Assembly (NCBI RefSeq): GCF_014529535.1
Contig: NW_023503493.1
Location: 21,174,001 to 21,238,000, forward strand
Direction: 5' to 3'
Length of the DNA: 64,000 nucleotides
From: Bradysia coprophila
Lineage: Eukaryota > Arthropoda > Insecta > Diptera > Sciaridae
Shown one piece after another: positions 24,001-36,000 of this stretch. Both the position numbers and the translations under genes were made by a program. Below the pieces are notes generated by a model that worked only from the letters and a program-made list of their open reading frames with translations, was not told where the DNA came from and made no database searches. Position 1 is the first letter of the stretch. Each line of letters starts with the position of its first letter.

Positions 24001-27000
24001 GGCTCATTTTTGGTCAAATGGAGAAAAATGTAGACCACGACCAGATCTACATTTTTCTCCATTTGGCCGAAAATGAGCCATCATGGGTTCACTGTGAAAA
24101 ATTGATTTAAAGAATGTCTTGGCCAGGAATATGTCAGTAAGTTTTATGATTCTTTAACCCGGCCCAAATTTTTCTTGTGAGGCAATTTATTTTATAGAAT
24201 TGACGGTATGCTGATCGCCGAATCTTCATGACGAGCCTCTAACTCAGTTTTTCACAGTTTTTTTTTTGTTCAAAATTTGTATAGTAAAAAGTGGGTATTT
24301 GCATTTGGACGAACCTTGAAACAATTAGTAGAACTTAAGAGAGAAACATTTACGGCGTTGAGAAACGACAAACAAAATAAAGAGTTGTATAGACAACGTC
24401 GTCTTTTAGAGAAAAATGTAATGCTACAGCAAATGAAGTGAAAGATTTTATTTCAAAAGACTAAAATCAAATCAAGTAACAGATTCGATTGATGATGCTT
24501 GACATGTGAGTGTCTAAGAACATTATAATTGTAAAACGACTATCACACGATTATCGCACCATTATAGGTACTATCCTCTCAAGACTATATCAAAAACGAT
24601 ACGACTGACAATCCAACTAACACAATAATTAACACAAACACAAGTTTTCTTTCTTATGCCAAAATAAATACATTGTATCGTACGTCGTCAATTTGAGTTA
24701 CATACAGCTATGCTATAATGTATAGTGATAATGGAAAAAAGAGCTTCATAAGAGATATTGACCTGTGAAAGCAGATGTATTTTAATTGTGTTGTGTCTGA
24801 TTATAAAATTCGTACGAAAAGAAATAGAAAAAGTGTTAGTTATTCTCAAGGTTGCTTTCAAATGAATGTGCTCGAATAACTGCGTCAATGGTGTAATGGT
24901 CAGCATAGTTGCCTTCCAAGCAGTTGATCCGAGTTCGATTCTCGGTTGACGCACATTTTTTTGTTATTTTTGTAATTAGCGATCGAGTTTTTTTTAACGA
25001 ATTATTTCCTTATTTTGGTTTAAAGTTAGCATTCGGCAGATTAGTGTCAACCGTGCGGTAATGTGTATCGACTACTGACTAAAAATATCCTTCTTAGATG
25101 TATAGCCGAAGATTAAATTATTTTTTGTGTTCGCAACTAAACATTAAACTCGGATTTCGATATGCTTATACCCGGTTTATACTAGACGTAAGACAATTTG
25201 ATCGTCTTTTTCCATTTTTTTTTTCTTATCCAGGATTGGTGACTTCGTTCAAGTGCAATATGTCAAATCGAAGAAGCTCTGAAATCGACTGAAAACCTAG
25301 CATTGGTACAACCATATTTGGATTCTTTACTGAGAACCTTACTTTCAGCAGGTGACACTCACCATTCGCGGCAAACTCTTTCATATTCTTTGATGTAATT
25401 TTTTTTTCTTTAGATGACAAAAATGTATTGGAAGATAAGTGTCGGGTGCTAGTGAATCTAATATCAAGACTTCCGTTAGATAATCTAGAAGATCGAACCG
25501 ATCAAATAATTGTGGGGCTATGTAGACAAGGAGGAGCTGGCAGTAATCACATAGCAAAGTCCTTGCTGCAACGCCTTCCTCCGACAGTTGTTGTGCATAA
25601 ATTACTATCCGAAGAGTTTTTGAGCACTCGTAGCGCTAGGGTAGGAAGGTCCTCGTATTTTCCCTACTCCAATAATGTTTAATCTTTCCTACATAAAGTT
25701 TCGAGAAAATGCACTCCAAATCGTGCTGTTCGCTCTGATGACATTCCCGAGTACATGTTTCGATATACCAATGTGTGTTGGCCGTGCAGTACAAGCAGCC
25801 TTGGATAGAAAGCGACGTGTTCGTCAAGCCGCTTTGGATGTGCTGGCCGTACTAGGACAAATTAGTTCACCAAAAAATGTTCTGGACATTGTGCATCAGA
25901 ACTCGGCGAATCGCGAGGACAGTGAACGATTGTTGAGTGCTGTGAAGGCTCGACTAGCCCGTAAACAATTGCCAATAATAAGTCCGAATGGCAGTGTTCA
26001 GTACGCACTTCGAATTCCGTCACCTGATGCGAACACTGTCACATATCTATTTGGTGCTGATATTGAATGGATTAATGCGGGTGTTGGATTCGTATCGCCG
26101 TTGGCATTGAAGCGACATTCTACTAGACTTCAACGGCCACACAAATATTTGGGATACGACAAGTGAGTTTATTACTTTTTCATTCATAACTAGCTATAAA
26201 TAGTTCAAACAAATCGAACGAAGTAATTTTATTAAAAATATTCCCTTGTGAACTGTTTATCAGTCTAACTTCTCGAAATAATTGCTTTTCGATATGTTTC
26301 CATTTGTGAACGAAACCGACAACAACTTGAAGTCGAGAAATTATTTATTGATGAAATATTGAACAATTTACTTTAGCCCTTTTTCAAGGTCGAAAATGTT
26401 GATTGATTTAAGCACCTTTCACCTACATCTATTTATTGTATGTACGCTTTAACCTCTAAATCCTTCGTTTACTCTTTTTTTTAATGAAGAAATGGCGTTG
26501 TGGAGGACATAACAAAACAACAACGACACAAAGCACCGCATGAAATATTAGCGGTTGGGGTGGGAGTTAAACCGCCCTACGACTATAACAGCAACGTTAT
26601 TGGAAACATTGGTGGTTACACGAAAGTTACAGCAGCGGTAAGAAAAATGATTTATATTATTCTTGGGGTTTGTTGTTTTCTTTTCACTTTAATATTATAT
26701 TCAATTCAAATTGTTATTCTTGAATTACATACCAATTCGTTTAGTGGCAATGTTTTCCATTGGGGAAAATCCGTAATGGATGTGTAAAATCTAAATCACA
26801 TCGCGTATATTAATGTAGTAAAATGTGGAATATAATCACTTTCGTGTATGTTTCATTCATTCTTCGTTGGATTTGTACGTGTAATTTATTATGTTGATAG
26901 TCGAATAGTTTATCGATTTTATGGCAGTTAGTCAGAGAAATTTTCGCACTTGTTTACATACTCCAACTCTATGCACATTGTAAATACTTGCTGGTCAGCT

Positions 27001-30000
27001 GTATTTTCTTGCAATGAGAAATGAAATACCGTTTGATTGTTGGAGTCCTTGTTAGCATAAAATCGTATTCATTTCTCAAAATTTAATTTTTTGGTAGAAC
27101 AAACATTGCGATGGAAATTATAGAACATTTTATTCAAATTGTTGAAGAAATTTACATTTTACAACTCAGTAATTGTTTTCGCTGCCACCACCTTGAGACA
27201 CAAGATATTATAGTACGTAGTCAGTTAAATTATCAGAGGGATTTTTTTGAAAGTGGACCAGGCTCCGTCGGAGCTATTTTTTTTTGCGACCAGATAGCCC
27301 TAGGGCCCCAATAGTCTAAAACCGCAGTCGTTTAATTTTAATATTCTTTTACTGGCTGGGGAACTTCCACCAAAAGTCGAAAATTAGTGTTTTTTGTACG
27401 TTATTTACTGCCGCTACAGGCTATGGACAATGGACATTAGCGTGATTCTTACTTGTATGGAAAAATTTTTTTGTCGATATTTGGAAATTACATACGATAC
27501 AAAATATTGTGTTGGTATATGGAACATTTTTCTCTATGGACGCGATTTTTTAAAAAAATTTTTAGTGGTCACGAAAAATCACCGAAGTTTGTATGGCCTA
27601 CTATGGGGGAAAAAATTTTCCATACAAACTTCGACGATTTTTCGTGACCACTAGAAATTTTTTTAAAAAATCGCGTCCATAGAGAAAAATGTTCCATATA
27701 CCAACACAATATTTTGTATCGTATGTAATTTCCAAATATCGACAAAAAAAATTTTTCCATACAAGTAAGAATCACGCTAATGGACATACATGTGTGGGGG
27801 TTCATTAGATAGGTATTGTCCAGACAGAAGATACGGGGCAAGCACAGGTCCTTGTCCTGGACCATTGTTCGAAAATAACAAAAATAATGTTTCAGTCAAA
27901 GGCCGGAAATTTTGATGAGCCTCATATATCGTATCTGGCTCCTGTTTTATATGGCCACAATTCATTTGATTTGTAGAAAACTGGGCTATTTTATTTGTGA
28001 TTCCAATTTCTGTGATATTTCACAAACGAAATCTTTTACTTCATTTCTTTTAACATTGCCTTATAAGATCACATTAGTCAGAGCTCGTCGTTTATTTTTG
28101 TCGTCAGAGTTGATAACGGATTCAGTTTAACACAAGTCGTTTTCCTTACCTATATCTATATTATGCCCGCTGCTTCACAAAATAGCGCAGCTTAATCAAT
28201 TGATCGCTTACACGTGCATGCCCATTTAAAATAGTAGGTAACTAATTATCTAACTCATTAGTATTCTACACTATAAATATTACAATCAATTCTGTCTCTT
28301 TGGTGACTGTAAGTCTGAACCGAAGTGACGTTGAAATTCAACCGCAAAAATTTGACTGCGAATGAGCGTGACTAAGAGATTGTAATACAATTTCAGTCAT
28401 TCATTAATATAGGTATTCAATTATTGAATTCGTATTATGCAGAGCAAAATACGTACAGCTTATACAATGGTGTGCTGGTGAAAGTAACGCGATTGCCTAC
28501 ACATATGTATATAAATAAATAACGAAAACGTAGTCTATATAAACTCGACGTAATTATGAAAAAACAGGACGATTACCTTCAGAAGGCTATTTTCTCTTCA
28601 GTTCATTTCTAGTATCCTGTCAGTGCTGACACGGAAAATGGTTTCCATAAATGTACATTACAAATGGCTTTCTTTGTAAATGGGGAATCATTATTTCCTG
28701 AACGTCCATAATGTTGATGTGTCGAGTAATAGGCTATGCTCCTTTAAGCATTAAGAAATGGATGGTTAAATCAGTTTCAATGAATTTACTCGTCTCACTT
28801 ATCAAAATAATCGATTACTCTTTGCAGGATGACGACAAAAATACGCATTTTGTTATCGCTACTTCAGTTCCATCGAACTCTGTACCGGTTAACTTCAATG
28901 GTAAAAACCAAGAGTTTATGAAAGCTCGCTCAAATTCTAATAAATTTTAAAATTATTTTTTAGGAACCAACAAAGTGAAATTTCAGGCTAAACCATTTCC
29001 GGAACAATTAAACGCAACATTAAGTGATAATAGAGATACGATGCGAGAATATTTAGATAGTTACAACGGAAATAGAGCGTCGAAGCTGCCGGTCACTTCG
29101 AGGTAAAATAAAATAATGATTTTCTCCAAATGTTAGTGTGTCATTTTCATGTCTATGGCCTCATTAGACAGGGATCAGCTTCAAGCTGACAACTTGTCTC
29201 TACTATTGATATGACAACAGATGTAGCGGTCTATATTAGTAGATTATTCACCTCTGTCCACATGTTTATTTAGACTCCCCAAGTTGCATGAGCCGAAGGC
29301 GAATGTTATAACCCCAAGTGTCTAAATAAACATTTGGACAGAGGTGAATACGCTACTTTATCTACCGACGGCGAAATAATAGCACTCTTTCATTTTATCT
29401 ACCTAGGTGAAATAATAGCAGTGAAAAAGTTCGATGCCAATGACATCTTTTTTAAAATGGTTGACTACGATTTATTTGTATTTCACAAAAATATTTTCGC
29501 TATCTCACAACAGATGGCCCGACTTTCTATTCCATTTTTTGCTTTCAACGAAGGGATGAGATGGCGTTTGTATCGAACTTTCATGTCACCACACATCTGA
29601 TTCGGTTATATATGGCATTACCTCACTATATTTACCTTGGCCTATCCTATTTTACCCTTAGAATATTGATAAAGTTTTGTTCAGTATACGTGTCGAGATG
29701 GAATACGGCCTATGACCAAGGTAAATAAATGGACGGAGGTAATGCCATTCAGACACGCGGCGTAGCACAATAGTTCGTTGCCAATGACATCTTTTTTTAA
29801 AATGGTTGACTAAGTTTTGCTTGTGTTTCACAAAATGTTGTGCCTATCACAAAACAGATGGCCCAGGTTTCTAAGCAATTTTGTTATTTGAAAGACAGGG
29901 AGAGATGGCGTTTATAGCAAACTTTCGTGCCACTGCACATCTGAATCAGTTGTATATGGCATTACCTGCCCATTTATTTACCTTGCCCTTAGCAAATAGC

Positions 30001-33000
30001 TTAGATCGAAAGCCGTCGAAAGCAAACCAAGCCGTCTCGATGCTTAGATCGAAAACAAATACTTAGCAATTAGCAGTTTTGCATCGTCGTAACTAGAATC
30101 AATGTCTATAATAGGTCTAAGTAGACCCAAATGTTTTGATTGTCACAAATGTTTGGATAAAATTCAGATTTTCTCTTCTCTAGTAGATTTCCAGCAATGG
30201 AAAACCATTATGAAGCAAGACAGGCTAAGACAACGATTAAAAATCATTCGTACAGCAATAGCTATGCATTGAGAAATGGTTCTAATCGATACGTGTACAC
30301 CAATAGTTCTTCTCAAGGTAATTCTTTAAATTTTCCATCTAACATAAACGAGTTAAATTATCGGATTTTTTGGTTTTGTAGAATCTCCGAGCGATCAGAG
30401 TTCTAATGATGAGTACAGATCACGTGCATATTCGACGTCGAGTCCACCAAATCGTCAGCGATTCGCCAATGTAAACAAATATTTATCGAAAAAGGCGAAC
30501 GAGTAAGTCACTTTTTTAAACTGTATTGTATTATACACACATAATGTAGGGGTCACAGCAAAGCAAAGCTTTGATCACAGCCATAAACTAATTTCGTCAA
30601 TGTTAAATATACTTCATGACGACCAATACCCTCGGAGCAAGGAACAATTAACTTTCATAAGAAGATTGTTTCGATACTTGTTCATGTTTTGAGTAAATTT
30701 CATGAATACTTTAGATGAAAAGACGTAGTGCCGATAAGTATTCTGGCAATCATTGACATAATAGTCATTGCTGGCAATATACTTCTTGCGTTTGTGAAAA
30801 GTTCAATATGATTAAATTAGCGTTGGTTGAGACATGAAATTACTTTCACATTTGACATTGTGAACACAACTTTTTTTTCGAGAAGGTTAAATTTTAAAAT
30901 TTTCTTCACTTCAGACCTTTTTAAACAAATTAAAAATATCAAACTCGGAAAAATGTAAGAAAACTTGAATTGAAATTGAGCAAAACCTACAAAAGAGTAG
31001 AGTTTTAACTTCTATAGATTCAATTCAATTCAATTCTATCACTTCGTTTGTTTAAAATACCTCCTCATATTCGATTCCAATGACATATCATGATGCAAAA
31101 TCTTTTACTCAAAAACAAACCTTTGAGAAAAATTCCAATCCTTCTTGCCAGCAATACAACCCAATTAAACAAAATCTTTTAGTTGGATATTTCAAACATA
31201 TATTTTTATATAATTCAGGAAGAGTACCTAGCAATAAGTTCATCGCTTATTTTTGTCAGTGGCTATCAACAACAGATGAAAATTTGTATTTTAAAAGTTT
31301 TGAGTTGTATCTACAACGTGTTGGTACGAAAAATACTATTGTGGGTATCCAGTCAGATGGAAAAAGAATTTTTGTGGACACAGTCAATACAATTAAAAGT
31401 TTTTCCAGTTCCGATGTTTCACAAATATTACTTATTATTGACCTCGAACACGGTGCCCCTTAACAAAAATAAAGTTTTTCTGAAGGTTACCCAAAAAATG
31501 ACTTCTGATCCGAGTGCTAGGACCTAAAATGAGTCCAGTCCAAAACCGCTTTGCTTAGTCTTCGGCTAGATCCGTCCCCATAGTCGACTTGTGAAAAAAA
31601 ACGACATTTCCGTTCCCATATATTTTCAAGATTCTTCAGAAAGTGATGAAAAGGCATGTCTCTAAAATTTTTTTTTTTTTTTTACAAAGCTGCTTTGGGT
31701 GTATTTTTGGTGCAGTTAGGTACATCGAATTAGCTTTGTAAAAAAAAATTTAGAGACATGCCGTAGAACAATTTTTTGCTCAGAATTTCTGAGGAATCTT
31801 GAGCCGAAGACTAAGAAAAGCGGTTTTGGACTACTTTTAGGTCCTAGAACTCGAGTCAGAAGTCATTTTTTGGGTAACCTTCAGAAAAACTTTATTTTTG
31901 TTAAGGGACACCGTGCGAAGTAATACATGTAAATGTATGTGGCGCGTCATGCTGAAAGTACAAGAGACAAAGTCATGCCTGGAGGTATTCTGCTTGAATT
32001 CTTGAACGTGAAACTTTCATTAATTGTAGAATCTAGAGATACGAGCAATATTCCAATATAAGCTAAATCAATGCATTACTCTAAATTGGGTACTGAAACT
32101 TAACAGTGTGTCATATAACTGTAAAACACTGTAAAAAACAATTTCATACAAAATACTTAGAACTCTTTGGCAATTTTCGACTATGATCACTTTTGCTAGA
32201 AGTGCGTTGGTTAAATAAATTTTTCCACAACGAAACTTTAATCAAAGTTTCTGCTTTATCAAGATTTCAGTAACGACATCAAAAATGTGGAGGTCTTTGA
32301 TCTTCTTCTTCTTCAGCCTGTTTGTATCCACTGCTGGATATAGATCTCCCCTATCTCCTTCCACTTCGAACAGTCAATTACCACTTGTTGCGAATTTTTG
32401 CCTCCTATTGTTTAACTGATCTGATAAGACAAAAATATATTCGAGTCAACATCGTTTGTTAGAAGAGCCTACCACTAAAAGTTGCAGTCTTTGACAAACG
32501 AGTGTTATTGCTTGGAGCTAGAAACTATGGTAAAATGAATCTTCAAACGAATGACGTAAAATTTTTTGTTAACATTAGGCGATACTTTGAACAAAAAAGT
32601 AACAGAATTTGACGATCATTATGACGATAAGCGCGCCTTTTTAAAAGGTTAAATAATTGTCTTTTTCCACTCGTTTTGCATCATTTGCCATTGCCATTAT
32701 AACTACAATTGCGTTGCGATTATGTCTCCATAGGTAGTAAAGTAGTAATTACTCTGCAGTAATTAATTTGAAACTAAAAAAAGTTATTGAACCTATGGCC
32801 CCAAAACACTTTGAATCATTATATTTTAACAGTCCGTTAAATCATAATCTATCTTCACGAAACCCCCCATCATCAACTAGTATAACAAAACTAACCGGAA
32901 ATACGGACAAATTATTTTGTCTCGAATATCTCGCTGCTTATGAACGTAAAGTCTATAATTTTTCAAATTGTTTATTTAAAAAGAAGCGAAAAAAATGTAA

Positions 33001-36000
33001 TTATTTGTGGTGTGTGGCTTTATTGGGTGATACGGGCTACACTGGGGCTGTAATTTTTCTTTCGCTATCAATGCTCTAAATCTTCTGGTATAGTTTTTAT
33101 TTCTCTTTATTATTATTTTTTTCACCCCATACCCCCATCACATTATTTAGTTTTTCTATCGTTAATACGACGACGAACATTCATTTGTTTAGCATGAAAA
33201 TATGTACCCCGTTCGAGAGAGAGAGTGATGTCTACGATGCAGTATGAGTATGGGTTGGCAATAAGTGAAAATATGTTAATTCATTATTCACGTGAAATTA
33301 GGTTATTTATTTTACCATACGCAATTTGGTACAAACTTGATGTGCATTAAATATTCATAGAGTTTGTTCTGGCTAAGAAATATTTCGTTAAGTAACGAAA
33401 TGGTATTTGTGTAATTTATTGCCTTCTATTTGGAAAGAAGGTCAGCCGGTAATTCGTTTATTAGGACTGGGCTAAATTTGGCAGTGATTCTAATTGAGTC
33501 TACGTATTTCTTATGTTTGAAACTTTCTGTCAAACCAGCACACTACCAACATAATTATCGAGTCTACGACTTTTGACTTTCAACGAATTCAAATCAAAGT
33601 CTTCTTAAGCTTAGTATTTTACCTTTCGTTGTTGTCGATAAAACATGACTTCACCATCCGTAAAATTTTAAAGTTCTTTCAAGAAATCTAACTCACTAAA
33701 ACTATTCCCTTCATTAACCTCTCACAGACGGCAAGCATATGACCAGTATTATTATGGGGTCTATTACTTCCATCGATCAAAGTATTTTTAAGTTCTTTGA
33801 TTTGTCTTATACTTCAATTTTTTTAACATATCACTCATCAGTTTTGGTATTACTTTGAAATTGCTTTTCCAACGAAAGCAATTTAATGTTTGGCATGTCA
33901 TAAATCTTATTAAGTTTTTGCAGCATTTAATTTAGGCTGATTAACATAACACCACCCAAAGATAATTTTTTGTAAAGTCACTAAGTTCGATAAACCATTT
34001 TACATAGTACTTCGGAGCTTAAGTGAAATCTAGAGGCCGCGTTTCATTATGAAAGCTTTAATGATGCTTCGATGAATGGGTAAAAAAAGAAGGTTTAAGT
34101 GTTCTCGTTGTTTTTATTTATTACTTTATACCAATTTTAGGGCACTATATAATTTTGATCTGAATTTTTCTCTCTCATTATCTGATTGATTTTCGTTAGA
34201 ATCATCGACGTTATTCAAATGTCGTGTCATGTGCATTATTTAAATTTCCAATATCCTATCCACAATCCTACTCTTTCTAGTAAAATATATCGTGCAATGG
34301 AAATTAAGGATATGCAAACAATTATGTATGGCTAAAACAAAAGTCGATTTTTTCCATCGTTTGATTTAATTGCACTGGAGAAAATATCGAGGCCAATTTA
34401 TTTGAAGAAGTTGTTGGGAAAATATTTAGGACATCGATACAAAGAAAAACTATGTGGTTTGATAATGGTCAACAATCCAAAAAGACCTCATTCGAAATTA
34501 GATCTATTTAAAATTTAAGTAAGCCTCAGCATCCAGAACAGCATTTCATCCTGAACAAAATCCGACCGAAATTTAAACAGAAAATGGCTTAATTCACCTA
34601 ACATTTATCAATATAATGAACAAATTCTTAAATCGATTCCCATTCGCTTGTGACTGTTTGTTGATTTAAAATCATTGCCATGGACACATCATCATTTGAT
34701 TAGTTCATTTACATTTGAATTGAAAGCATTTGTATGTACAGTAGAAGCTTGTGTATGACCTTTTAGTCTATCTATTCCGCTTTCGGTAAAACTTTAAGCT
34801 ACAATATGCGTGTGTGTCGTGTATTTGTTCACAACAATTTATTCGCTCTTACCTTTGCGGTCGGTTAGTTGAAGAAACCACCACCTAACCTCTTTCTCGC
34901 TCTCCGTTCATTTCTCCAACGTGTTTATTGAAATGGTATTCACTGTTAACTAAATTGTATCGATGACGTAGCTGAAAAACACATAATTTTTCTATAGTTT
35001 AAATAAACTCTTTGTTGTTGTACGTAAAAAATTGAATGAATCAAATAATTTGTACATAGAAACCACCCGACATGGTGTTAGTTCACCTAACTACCCATCG
35101 CAACCACCCTATAAAAAGGGAAAAAAATATTGAAAACGTTTACACTATGTGCTACTATACAGAGTATGTTGTTTGTATATAAATTCTCTGGTTGTGTGTA
35201 CTCAATTCCAATGTACAATAAAACATTGTCTCAGTCGATGTCCAGTAGGAAAAATTGTTTTAGTTTCAGTCGATATTCAACATCGCTTGCATGAATATGG
35301 TCAATCCTGCTCATCGAACGCACAAACTTAACTTGTGAGATTTAAAAGTGTTCAATTTAAAACTAACGGACCTACATTTTCGTGCTGCCTTAACTTATCA
35401 TTTTTAATTGGTCTGCACATAAAATGCAAAATTTGTCAATATTTTCATTGTGTATGGACAGAAAAGTTGAAAAAGAGAACGGTGGTGATAGTGTGAATGT
35501 TAGTGGTAGCCGATTTAAAGCGAACGAGTTTTTCCGGTCATTTAGTAGGACAAATTTGTGCATTACCCAACAGGACTTATATAAATACTCGCAACAATGC
35601 CAGAATTACTTTCGGTCGAATTGTATGTGTTGTAATAGGAGAGTTACACCGGAAAAAGTGCTACCATCGAGTAACTTAAATGGAACTCCTATTATACCAA
35701 TCAATCTATCACCCGATGTGTGCGTAACTTTTCATCATTTTATTATTCATTGCACCAATATTCTAGGGAATTCTTTCAGTTAAAATATTACATGAAGAAA
35801 TTGGATTCAATGTTCGATGCTTTTAGCATTACGATTGAATTGATGTTCATTTAATGATTGCCATTAAATAATGTATGCGACTATGTGAGTGTAAAAAATT
35901 TCAATAATTTCTCGGAATTTCCTTACGTAAAAGCCGGAAATGTCTCAGTGTTAATTTGGTGGTAATGCAAAAATCTTTCCGGTAGCTATGCAATAACAAA

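Noticed and set aside
27394..27865. Similar open frames on both strands (MYGKIFLSIFGNY... type)
   Set aside because: They are mirror products of the long palindrome, not genes.
31080..31463. 127-codon plus-strand frame in TOGARAM1 intron 10
   Set aside because: No family resemblance, no phase-compatible splice pair with neighbouring exons, and its end runs into the TIR element at 31449.
32768..33079. 103-codon plus-strand frame with linker-like composition
   Set aside because: Possible acceptors give phase 1 entry, incompatible with exon 10 (phase 2), and no donor follows; kept out of the gene model.
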